Source of the DNA: Cryobacterium sp. PAMC25264 | GTDB lineage: Bacteria > Actinomycetota > Actinomycetes > Actinomycetales > Microbacteriaceae | NCBI RefSeq assembly: GCF_019443325.1 | Contig: NZ_CP080383.1 | Location: 1,488,001-1,552,000 of the forward strand | Direction: 5' to 3' | Length of the DNA: 64,000 bases | Part shown: positions 44,040-51,823 of the stretch, in pieces | How the letters are laid out: each line of letters begins with the position of its first letter | Position numbering within the stretch: position 1 is the first letter of the stretch | The notes under the pieces: generated by a model | What the model was told of the DNA's origin: nothing | The model's database searches: none | The model's input: only the letters and a program-made list of their open reading frames with translations | Program-made: the position numbers and the translations under genes

Positions 44040-44840
44040 ATGGGTGACCTTCACGGCGACCTCGGGCATGCCCTGCAGGCTTTCCAGACGTTCGCACAGA
44101 ACGACGTGCGGGTCATCCTGCAACTCGGAGACTGGGGCGTGTTGTGGCCGGGACAGAACTGGCAGACGGACCTAAACAAGATGTCGAGGGCCCTGTCCAG
44201 GCACCACCAAACCTTCTACTTCGTTGACGGGAACCACGACTGGCACCCCAAGCTTCAGGAGTTCCCGGTCGACCTTGATGGCCTGAGATGGATATCCGGC
44301 AACGTGGCACATCTACCACGTGGGTACCGCTCGGTCATCGGGGGACGGTTCACTCTCGCCGCGCTCGGTGGTGGCAACAGCACCGATCGTGACCTCCGCG
44401 AAGAGGGCAAGACCTGGTGGCCCGAAGAGCAAATCGCGGACGCCGATCTCGAACGGTTGGGGAACGATCGGGTTGATGTCCTTGTTGGTCATGAAGCACC
44501 GCTGATGGACGAAGCCGATCAGGACCGGCGGAGCACGGAATTGGGAATCCCACCAAAGGAAGCCGCATACGCCGCGCACAGCCGGTTCATGTTTCGCCGC
44601 GCCGTCCTGCAAACCCGTCCACGCTTGACGCTCGGCGGTCACTACCACCGTTTCGTCGACGAGACCCTGACACTGCCGGGCGCACCGCCCACCCGTGTCG
44701 TCGTGCTCGATATGAACGGCCCGCAACGCGTGAACATGGCGATTCTGCACACGCAAACCCTCGAACTCGATTTCCTGCACCGAAACGGAGATCGTACTTA
44801 CTCGACCAACACCGCACCAGAAAGGACAAACAATGATTGA
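44040..44840 (+). CDS. Metallophosphoesterase with a missing or unusual N-terminus
   Basis: All motifs of the calcineurin-like phosphoesterase fold are present: GDLHGD, LGDWGVLW, VDGNHDWH, LVGHEAP and GGHYHRFVD. The only standard start (ATG 44040) is one codon before the first metal-binding motif, so the first beta strand would be lost; the frame is open upstream and encodes QIGI just before it, a plausible strand, but with only ATT or CTG as start codons. So the gene may use a rare start or be slightly truncated. The next gene overlaps by eight bases. A phosphodiester or protein-phosphate substrate is possible. Confidence 0.75.
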   Translation: MGDLHGDLGHALQAFQTFAQNDVRVILQLGDWGVLWPGQNWQTDLNKMSRALSRHHQTFYFVDGNHDWHPKLQEFPVDLDGLRWISGNVAHLPRGYRSVIGGRFTLAALGGGNSTDRDLREEGKTWWPEEQIADADLERLGNDRVDVLVGHEAPLMDEADQDRRSTELGIPPKEAAYAAHSRFMFRRAVLQTRPRLTLGGHYHRFVDETLTLPGAPPTRVVVLDMNGPQRVNMAILHTQTLELDFLHRNGDRTYSTNTAPERTNND

Positions 44841-45195
44841 CTCTGAAGCTGGCCCCGACCCCGTGACCCAACTCAGCGGACAGGAAGGCGGGGCGTGGCG
44901 CGTCGTGACAAGAGACAGCACGCACTTCTTTGATCTCGACCAACAAACCGTGACGCGCGTCCCTGGTGTAAATGCTCCCCCAACTGTCAACGACAGGCCC
45001 CGGCCGTTGCGCACGATCGACACCCTCCAGGTCGGCCAACGAGGCCGATGGACCATGCGGACCGACGGTTGGGAGGGCGACGTGGATTTTTACTGGGCGA
45101 ACACGAGTCTGGTCGCCACGATCGAAGCGATATCTTCTACCGACCTCCCCGGAGCCGCCGGTGCCTCAGCCGAACCGGTCAGCTCACACCCGTAA
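44833..45195 (+). CDS. Small partner protein of the metallophosphoesterase
   Basis: The 120-residue protein is acidic and predicted soluble, with a short beta-rich core (AWRVVTRDSTHFFDLDQQTV and GRWTMRTDGWEGDVDFYW). I do not recognise a family. The ATG overlaps the phosphoesterase stop by eight bases, with AGAAAGGA upstream, so the two are co-translated. The C-terminus is Ala/Ser-rich. It may regulate or target the phosphoesterase. Confidence 0.55.
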   Translation: MIDSEAGPDPVTQLSGQEGGAWRVVTRDSTHFFDLDQQTVTRVPGVNAPPTVNDRPRPLRTIDTLQVGQRGRWTMRTDGWEGDVDFYWANTSLVATIEAISSTDLPGAAGASAEPVSSHP

Positions 45196-45260
45196 CCAGG
45201 TGCTGTTCAGATGCTCCGAGTCGATCTGCGCTCGGGTAGCAGCTGTAAGCTGGTAACAGA

Positions 45261-45346
45261 CTTCCGGGAGCGGCTTTGCTGTGACCGGACGAGCACTGGT
45301 TGAGACAGTGCAAGGGGCCCCGGCGTTACCGCCGGGGCCTTTTTAT
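45261..45346 (+). ncRNA. Structured RNA candidate, copy 1
   Basis: GCACTG (45293-45298), loop GTTGAGA, CAGTGC (45306-45311) form a 6-bp hairpin, preceded by ACGAG. A strong terminator follows at once: GGCCCCGGCG TTAC CGCCGGGGCC (45316-45339) and TTTTT. Copy 2 at 51674-51760 has the same loop, the same ACGAG, and a stem with a changed but still paired second position. It lies between two rightward genes, 66 bases after a small gene. Confidence 0.55.
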
Positions 45347-45354
45347 ATCGCAGC

Positions 45355-45638
45355 GTCTGGTGCTGCGAGGAGACGCTTCCCGACGAGACACCGATGCCGT
45401 CGCCTCACCTTGTCAATTCTGTGATCATCATTTTTCGCCGATCTGCACCTCCAGGAGCGCGACCCGCAATGACGTATATGGGGTTGATCCCTGGGTGCCC
45501 GAACTTCTGAGTGTGTTCGAGATTGGTTTTGGCGCGGCACCACCTGCTCACGGGTCAGCGTACGTACATGCAGATCCCCGTTTTGGGGCGGCGGAGGTCA
45601 AGGGATTGAGGACCGAAGTCTGAAACCATTCACACAAC
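45355..45638. other. Non-coding stretch before the OLD-family gene
   Basis: 284 bases with no recognisable gene. It should hold the promoter of the OLD-family gene, whose ATG at 45639 has no evident ribosome binding site. Confidence 0.35.
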
Positions 45639-47561
45639 ATGCGAATCTCTACGGTCACCATCAAGAACTTCCGCTCACTTCGCGACGTCAGTATCAACTT
45701 TGACAATGTCACGACATTCATCGGGCCAAATGGCACAGGCAAGTCAACGGTCCTCCTAGCTTTGGACTGGTTCTTTAACGGCGGAAAAAGCGGTGCTCTT
45801 ACCGAGAACGACCACTCCCACGGCGCCATGCAGGAAGCTATCGAAGTCCGCGTCACATTCGACGTCCTTACGATCGCCGACAGGTCAGAGCTTGGGAAGT
45901 ACTCGCCGGCAGGGGCGAACACCTTCACGGCGTGGAAACGGCGGGCCGCAGATGGCGAGGAGACCCTCTCCGCGAATGCGAGGGGACTCGGGTTGTTCGT
46001 GCCTATAAAGGAAGCGGTGGGGGCCGCCGCGAAAAAGGACCTATATAACGCAATTCGACAAAATCGACCTGATCTTCACCTCCCTGTGGCCGGCACGGTT
46101 CAGGTGATCACTGATGCAATGACCGCTTGGGAGTCTGCAAATTCCGACGAATTAGATGAGATGCCCGAGCATCTCCAGACGGACTTCTTCGGCTTCAACA
46201 GCAATTCCAAGATGAGCGGGCTCTTCGATTTCGTTCTGGTGACCGCTGATCTGCGCGCCAGTGAGGAGTCTCAAGACGCGAAGAACAGCATAATTGCCCG
46301 AATACTCGAACGTTCAGTTAACAGGTCCGCGGCCGATGCGGAGGTTTTACAGATCGTCGAGAATAGCCGCGTGGCTCAGCAGGCGGTTTACGACGAAAAG
46401 TTCAAAGACCAGCTTGACGCGATCACCGACAAGCTGGGGAAAGTCATTTCGTCGTACTCCCCCGGTAGAAGCATCTCTGTGCGACCTGCGGAGATTGAGC
46501 TCAAGGCTCCAAGGACAACCTTCCGAGTCGCAATCATCGACGGAGAGGCTGAGACCTCGGTCGACCGACAAGGACATGGGTTCCAACGCACGCTGCTTGT
46601 CTCAGCACTGCAACTTCTAGCGCAAAGCGGCACCGCCGGTACTAACGGGGTTATTTGCCTGGCGATCGAAGAACCCGAGTTGTTCCAGCACCCAATTCAG
46701 GCGCAAGCGTTCGCCAAAGTGCTTCGTTCCCTTGCGGAAGCAGCCAGCCAAAACGTTCAGGTGACCTATGCGACCCACAGTCCCTATTTCGTTGAAGCTC
46801 GTCACTTTGCGCAGGTCCGCCGTCTAAGCCGCAAAATGCCCGGCAGCACCGATGTCACCGTCGACTTCTCGAATATGGAGAAAGTAATGAAGTTGACTGG
46901 CGAGGCAGTGAGGGATTCAACCGTTGCCAGCCAGATGGACGGGACTATTGCATCGCGGCTTCCTGTGGCACTGTTTGCCAACAGAGTGCTTCTCGTGGAA
47001 GGAACGACGGAGGTCGCTGTCTTGCACGGAATCGCCGACAGAACTGAGATCGGCAGCCTTGAATCGCTTGGTGTTTCAGTCGTCGACGTCGGCGGCAAGG
47101 AAAACATCGCACTTGCGCATGCGATCCTCACTTCCCTCGGGATCCCGACATACTGCATGTTCGACGGCGACTCCGGATTTGCGGCGCGCGCCCGGAAACA
47201 GGGTAAAAATGCTGCGAAGGTTGAAGAGGAACGAAAAGGGCATATTGCTTCAAATATGAAACTAACGAAGTACTTCAAACTGCCGGAGAGCGGATCCCCC
47301 GCACAAACGGAGTCATCTGTTGTGACGATTCTCTCGGATCATTTGGAAGAGCTCATGCAGCGCGAATGGTCCGAATGGAGGATCGCCTGTGAAGAGTACG
47401 AGTCCCACAATGGGATCAATCTGGCTAAGAATCAAGACGCGTACCGAGCAGCCACGCTGGCGTCAGCTGGTTCTCCTAGCGCCCTTCTCCTGCGGGTCAT
47501 TGCTCGTGCTAGCGGGGACGAGCGAGATGCGATGGATGAATGCGCGTTGCTTGCCTCATAG
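45639..47561 (+). CDS. OLD-family ATPase/TOPRIM nuclease
   Basis: The N-terminal ABC-type ATPase has GPNGTGKST (residues 30-38), an ABC-signature-like VDRQGHGFQRTLL, Walker B CLAIEEPELFQHP and the switch ATHSPYF. A TOPRIM nuclease domain follows with LLVEGTTEVAVLHG and CMFDGDSGFAARARK. Class 1 OLD proteins such as this act alone; P2 OLD and related GajA proteins block phages. Length 640 residues, intact. A tiny reading frame starts one base before its end (see next). No UvrD partner (which marks class 2) is adjacent. Confidence 0.9.
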   Translation: MRISTVTIKNFRSLRDVSINFDNVTTFIGPNGTGKSTVLLALDWFFNGGKSGALTENDHSHGAMQEAIEVRVTFDVLTIADRSELGKYSPAGANTFTAWKRRAADGEETLSANARGLGLFVPIKEAVGAAAKKDLYNAIRQNRPDLHLPVAGTVQVITDAMTAWESANSDELDEMPEHLQTDFFGFNSNSKMSGLFDFVLVTADLRASEESQDAKNSIIARILERSVNRSAADAEVLQIVENSRVAQQAVYDEKFKDQLDAITDKLGKVISSYSPGRSISVRPAEIELKAPRTTFRVAIIDGEAETSVDRQGHGFQRTLLVSALQLLAQSGTAGTNGVICLAIEEPELFQHPIQAQAFAKVLRSLAEAASQNVQVTYATHSPYFVEARHFAQVRRLSRKMPGSTDVTVDFSNMEKVMKLTGEAVRDSTVASQMDGTIASRLPVALFANRVLLVEGTTEVAVLHGIADRTEIGSLESLGVSVVDVGGKENIALAHAILTSLGIPTYCMFDGDSGFAARARKQGKNAAKVEEERKGHIASNMKLTKYFKLPESGSPAQTESSVVTILSDHLEELMQREWSEWRIACEEYESHNGINLAKNQDAYRAATLASAGSPSALLLRVIARASGDERDAMDECALLAS

Positions 47562-47680
47562 TGAAAGACGACGAGCGAATGGCCTCACTTCAACTGGCGT
47601 GGCAGTTTGTCGCCCTCGCTGACAACTCACGTCGGGTGGCACTTGGCACTGATTTTCCGCGAGTTGCAAACCCGATGTGA
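47561..47680 (+). CDS. Possible 39-residue small protein coupled to the OLD-family gene
   Basis: GTG at 47561 overlaps the TAG of the OLD gene by one base (TAGTG), a classic termination-reinitiation arrangement. The product is MKDDERMASLQLAWQFVALA followed by 19 residues ending in RVANPM. It is too short to judge and has no known family. Confidence 0.35.
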   Translation: MKDDERMASLQLAWQFVALADNSRRVALGTDFPRVANPM

Positions 47681-47723
47681 CGTCCGACCATACGGTCGTT
47701 TGCAGATTGCGGACCAATGAGGC

Positions 47724-48575
47724 CTACAGCAGGCCATCAGGCTGAATGAATCCAGTGCAGGGGAGAATACACTCGCTGCAAATGCCGTCGCCTGCTTCGA
47801 TCTGCTTCAAAATCTCTGACCCGGATGGAACCCCTACCGGAAGTGAAGCTACCCGAGCTCTGGGATCGCGGGGCCTGGCGACCATCGCTATTGCGAGCGC
47901 CTCAATCGAAACAGCGACCTGATGAGCTGGCCAACTCACGCGCTCGCCGTGTTGGTGCTCGCACTCGTCTTCATGGCATGCTGAGCAAGTGCCACTCGAG
48001 CGGTCGACGACAAGCTGGTACTCCTCGCCGGGGATGTGCGGGCAGGAATCAAAACGTTGCCTGCATATTGAGCACGACCACTCTGTGACGATCTCGGGCG
48101 AAAGTCCCCAGCGCTGATGTGCGATTCTCACCGGACAGTCGCTCTTGACACCGCCGTTTTCCATCCGGAGCTTGCAGCCAAGAAATCCGAATCTCAGAAG
48201 TGCCGCTTGATGCACCAATGCGTGCGCGGTATCGCGAAGTTCTGTGTCTTCGAGGAAGTTGAGCGCATCTATTGAGTTGCGCACCGCCGCGTCGATCGGC
48301 TCTCGCAGCTCCGCTTCGATGACGTCAGCGTGCTTTTCGCGTATCTCGAACCATCGCCGGATCACTGCGTCAACTTGTGCAATGTCCTTCGATTCGTCGC
48401 CGGAGAGTGTGACGATCGGGATCCTCTGTGGGCCCAGCACGCCAGCCACTGCAGCGATTGCAGCCTGCGCTCCTGTGAGAAATGCCTCTCCGTTCTGGCG
48501 GAGAAAGTGATCTCTGTTTGGCCCGCTCTCTGGCGGAGCCCAGCCATTGTTGATCAGTGCGACGCGGTACGTCAA
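47724..48575 (-). CDS. Cysteine-rich, putative zinc-binding protein
   Basis: The 283-residue protein has an N-terminal domain (MTYRVALINNGWAPPESGPN) with a helical middle, then several cysteine clusters: WSCSICRQRFDSCPH, GTCSACHEDECEH and ICSECILPCTG, which suggest two or more zinc-binding sites. The family is not one I know. It overlaps the upstream 158-residue gene by four bases (ATGA), so the two form a unit. It may be a sensor or nucleic-acid binding component. Confidence 0.6.
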   Translation of the reverse strand: MTYRVALINNGWAPPESGPNRDHFLRQNGEAFLTGAQAAIAAVAGVLGPQRIPIVTLSGDESKDIAQVDAVIRRWFEIREKHADVIEAELREPIDAAVRNSIDALNFLEDTELRDTAHALVHQAALLRFGFLGCKLRMENGGVKSDCPVRIAHQRWGLSPEIVTEWSCSICRQRFDSCPHIPGEEYQLVVDRSSGTCSACHEDECEHQHGERVSWPAHQVAVSIEALAIAMVARPRDPRARVASLPVGVPSGSEILKQIEAGDGICSECILPCTGFIQPDGLL

Positions 48576-49048
48576 GAACCGGCACCCAGTTCTTTCAGTG
48601 CTTCTACAACTTTGTCAGCGTCGCCCTTGATCCTGACCCCACGAGCTTCTGTGGTGGGCGTTTTGAGGTAGTCAATTTTGAGGTGTACTTTCGCCCTCTT
48701 GACTGCATCACCCTTGAAACCCTTGCGCATCGCTGCCAGTTCGATGAGCGCTTGTATTCCTTGGATCGTTGAGGGTACCAGGGCGATGATTGCGACGGCC
48801 AGCTCGATAATCTCGATACCTGCGGAGAAGTGCTCAACGAACTCACGCTCCTGTTCTGGGAGCGAGTACCGCACTGGCACGCCTTCCGCAACTGCTCGTT
48901 TCACGAGCAGCGCGTCTGTGCCCATGTAAGCAGGGCGTCCGTCGCGACCGCTCGCCGACGGGATGAGATAGATCACATCCTCACTGGGATTCTGCACCGC
49001 GATTCCGTGTGTCGGATCGCACGGCTCGATTATGGCGTCGCTCTGCAT
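48572..49048 (-). CDS. Hydrophobic-helix protein paired with the cysteine-rich protein
   Basis: The 158-residue protein has a soluble N-terminal half, a strongly hydrophobic helix (IEIIELAVAIIALVPSTIQG) in the middle and a C-terminal beta-hairpin plus helix (AKVHLKIDYLKTP, then DADKVVEALKELGAG). The C-terminal part is reminiscent of the EACC1 'effector-associated' domain described for bacterial conflict systems; this is only a resemblance. It starts the two-gene unit and could be a membrane-targeting adaptor. Confidence 0.55.
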   Translation of the reverse strand: MQSDAIIEPCDPTHGIAVQNPSEDVIYLIPSASGRDGRPAYMGTDALLVKRAVAEGVPVRYSLPEQEREFVEHFSAGIEIIELAVAIIALVPSTIQGIQALIELAAMRKGFKGDAVKRAKVHLKIDYLKTPTTEARGVRIKGDADKVVEALKELGAGS

Positions 49049-49227
49049 CTAACTGACATTAGTGCAGAGTGGGCCTAATGCCGCTGCGATGCTCCCTCGC
49101 CTAGCGACGAGTCGACAGCAGCCCACGGGATCACCGGCGCCATAAAGGCTTCGAGCTTGTCAAGTCGAGTTTCTGAGAAATGACGATATCGGGCCCCCTC
49201 ACGACGACCGCAGCCCTGATGATGAAG

Positions 49228-49701
49228 TCAATGCCTACGAGGCGCCCGCGGCCCTATTTCAGTTTCGGTGGACAGCGATGCGGTCGCCTCGGCGGACTCG
49301 TGAACCGACAGATTGACCCCAATCTCTGGATCCGGCTTGGTCGTCTCTTCGGCTGGTTCTCCGGCCGACTGCCACGGAAGGATTCCCGGGCTCTCTCGTA
49401 CCATCTGTCTAGCTCCCGCCACCTGCGCAATGATCCCCTCCCACGTAATGGCCCCCTGATGACTGGTCATCCGTAGCACGTTGAAGAGGAGCGCTTCGTG
49501 TTCATCAAAGGAAAGTGGCCCGATGGAGTCTCGGTGCAAGGAAGCGACCGTCGCATGGTGTTGGATCCCTTCCCGGGACGCTCTCCACGCCACGGACTTA
49601 CGTGCCCTCCGCCGGTCCACTGCTTTCCCGATCAGGTACATAGGTCCGCCGATCAGCACCATGAGGGCAAGCAGGGCCGGTATGGCGTAATCGGTGTTCA
49701 T
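49228..49701 (-). CDS. Small membrane protein, hypothetical
   Basis: The 157-residue protein begins with one membrane helix (YAIPALLALMVLIGGPMYLI) followed by a basic stretch (GKAVDRRRARKS) and a soluble tail rich in Glu, Ala and Thr. No family is recognised. No clear ribosome binding site precedes the ATG. It fits a small membrane-anchored protein. Confidence 0.5.
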   Translation of the reverse strand: MNTDYAIPALLALMVLIGGPMYLIGKAVDRRRARKSVAWRASREGIQHHATVASLHRDSIGPLSFDEHEALLFNVLRMTSHQGAITWEGIIAQVAGARQMVRESPGILPWQSAGEPAEETTKPDPEIGVNLSVHESAEATASLSTETEIGPRAPRRH

Positions 49702-50205
49702 GGCGCCAGCCTACGGGGGCCGCAGCTCTGCCTGCGGTCCCTTTCGGGCTGCCTATGGCGCGCATAGAGCAGATGTGTCATCAACGGCGAAATCGATTGT
49801 TTCCGGCCGGGGTACCAATCCGGCAACGGAACCGGCACAATCCACCAATAGGGACACGAACTATATCTCGGGACACGAACTATATCTCCGGCGTTGCCTC
49901 CGGACCCGGACTCGGGTTTGTGGCAACGTCCGGGGCACTCTTTGGGTACACGCACGTTAGCGCTTTGAGGTCCGGTCACCGATCGCAAGAGGATGCGCTC
50001 ACAGAGGCCGGCTGCGACCGGATCGCTACTGGTTACACCAGGCGCACGAAGACATCACGCCCGGAGTTCGATCCGCTCTGGGCTTTCGCACGCCCCGGGA
50101 CAAGAATTGTGAGACTTGCAACCGGAGAAGGGCGCGACACTCGGTTGAGGGGCGCGTCTGGAACCCTTGGTAGCGCACCGAACGCGAGTTGCCGGTGGCC
50201 GCCGG
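49702..50205. other. Non-coding stretch of 504 bases with a tandem repeat
   Basis: No gene is seen between the membrane protein and the AbiJ-like gene. It includes the 19-bp tandem duplication below. Translations of all frames look unlike any family. Confidence 0.4.
49851..49888. repeat. Perfect 19-bp tandem duplication
   Basis: GGGACACGAACTATATCTC occurs twice without a gap (49851-49869 and 49870-49888). It may be a slip-duplication, a tandem protein-binding site, or the scar of an insertion. Only two copies exist, so it is not a CRISPR array. Confidence 0.8.
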
Positions 50206-51063
50206 TCAGACTCTGGGCGACAAAAACGATTCGATGTCGCCGCTGAGATAGGTGATGAATGCTGAGCACGACACGAGCATCCAGCGCGCGAGCGATAGCG
50301 ACGGGTTAGCGACCATGTCACCCCCGTGCCGGATCCCGCCCTCGTCACATGTCCACCCGTAGATGCTTTTCCAGCCCTCGGTGAGGGCTGGGTGGAGGTC
50401 AGGGCGAGATCGCTTGAGTTCAGTCACTGCAGCACCGAGAGTGCTCTTGCCGGTGAGATGACGAGCCAAGGATTCCGCGGCAAGGATCGATTCCCGGATG
50501 ACGCTTACGTAGTCTTGGCTCGTTCGGTCCGCGAGGGCAGCCGTGGCACGGCGGATGTGATCCCGGGCCGCCTTCAGGACGGTTTCCGAGGTGGCCGCTT
50601 CAGTGACGGCCTCCGCCTCGACGACGGAACCAATCTGCACGATGTTGCCCTCGATCACTCGGTAGTCGGCCAAGGTTCGCTCGAATACGCGATTGAGGCC
50701 CGACGTGACGGCCGGGTCCGTGAACCCACCGTGCACTCCGCCGCTGCGAGAGATGCCTTCGATCAGAGACTCCAAGTAATCGAAGACCAGGTGCCACTCC
50801 CCCGAGAGAACGGTCGCGCGGCTGCGATCCCAGACGACGGCCCCCACGTCAGCGTGATCACCGAGGTACTCGCCAAAATGCTCGGTGTACAGGTGTTCTT
50901 CCACGATTCGTTGCGAATTGATCTCGTAGCTGCCCATCATGAGCCGGTTTTCGAGTGGTTGAACGATGTTCCAGATCTGGCGACGGGTGTCCTCGTCTAG
51001 CGACTCGATCTGCACGGCTTGAGTCATGGGCGTAAATCCATTGCGCTCTGAAAATGTGGGCAT
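50206..51063 (-). CDS. AbiJ-like N-terminal domain protein with HEPN-like C-terminus
   Basis: The start MPTFSERNGFTPMTQAVQIE and the following RRQIWNIVQPL match the pattern of AbiJ N-terminal domains (fSeRnGy.p....iQ.es) found in abortive infection proteins. The C-terminal half (RDHIRRATAALADRTSQDY, then LARHLTGKSTLGAAVTEL and EGGIRHGGDM) is helical and has a HEPN-like Rx(4-6)H-type stretch, EGGIRHGGDMV. HEPN domains are ribonucleases in many toxins. Length 285 residues. It supports the defence-island reading of this region. Confidence 0.65.
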   Translation of the reverse strand: MPTFSERNGFTPMTQAVQIESLDEDTRRQIWNIVQPLENRLMMGSYEINSQRIVEEHLYTEHFGEYLGDHADVGAVVWDRSRATVLSGEWHLVFDYLESLIEGISRSGGVHGGFTDPAVTSGLNRVFERTLADYRVIEGNIVQIGSVVEAEAVTEAATSETVLKAARDHIRRATAALADRTSQDYVSVIRESILAAESLARHLTGKSTLGAAVTELKRSRPDLHPALTEGWKSIYGWTCDEGGIRHGGDMVANPSLSLARWMLVSCSAFITYLSGDIESFLSPRV

Positions 51064-51673
51064 GTCCGGAGTCTATTGGGACCATAAATCGAAGTTCGCC
51101 GCCCTGAGAAACCTGTAGCGGCGCTGGCAAGCGCGCTTGGTGTTGCCAGGGTCGGGGTGCTTTCGCACCGTTCTGCCTCGCCCGTGGGAGGCCGCAACCG
51201 CCATGCAGGCGCGGGTCCGTTCGGAGAGCCGGTGACATTCCAGCTGGGCGAACGCGGAAACGATGACGCCATGGCCCGGGCGATGACGCCGTCCAGTTCG
51301 CTGGCCGGATCGGTAATGATGCCGTCGCGGAGGGACGCCATGCATCGTGGATGAGGCCCCGGATCTTGCGATGGGTGGGACTGAAAGTTAGCAGGCGCCG
51401 TCATCCGGATGACAGGGTTGGTTGGCCGAGTCTAATCTGGAGAAGCATCAAGCACTGCGCCGCCGTGGCGTCGAAGAGATCGCTTGATTGTCGCGATGCT
51501 GATACCCCGCGCACACGACCGGCTTTACTCGTGCTCGCCCCTCAAAACTTCGTGGACGCGCAGTCATCTGAATGGTCGGTGGAACTTTCGGAGTTATGTC
51601 GTGGAATGGCTGCCTGTCCGCTCTCAGAAGTACCCCGTGTTTGCGGGCTGAAATCAATATGCCGAACCAGCCA
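51064..51673. other. Non-coding stretch of about 610 bases at the right edge of the island
   Basis: No gene with family support. Frames here are full of stops or look like shadows. The stretch probably includes the right end of the island. Confidence 0.4.
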
Positions 51674-51760
51674 CGGAGATTGTTGCTCGCGCAACGATCA
51701 ACGAGAACTGGTTGAGACAGTTCACGGGCCGGATCTCAGGATCCGGCCCTGTCTCGTTTA
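51674..51760 (+). ncRNA. Structured RNA candidate, copy 2
   Basis: GAACTG (51705-51710), loop GTTGAGA, CAGTTC (51718-51723), preceded by ACGAG, then a terminator stem GGGCCGGATC TCAG GATCCGGCCC (51726-51749) and a T-rich tail. GTTGC TCGC GCAAC upstream (51682-51695) is a further small hairpin. The stem differs from copy 1 by a compensatory pair at its second position (C-G there, A-T here). Confidence 0.55.
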
Positions 51761-51823
51761 ACGAGCGATTCTGGTGCCTCTATTCGACCGCTTCGATTCT
51801 GCCGCCTCGAATCTACCGTGTGG

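Noticed and set aside
49851..49888. Possible CRISPR array
   Set aside because: Only two units, no spacer between them, and no cas genes in the window.
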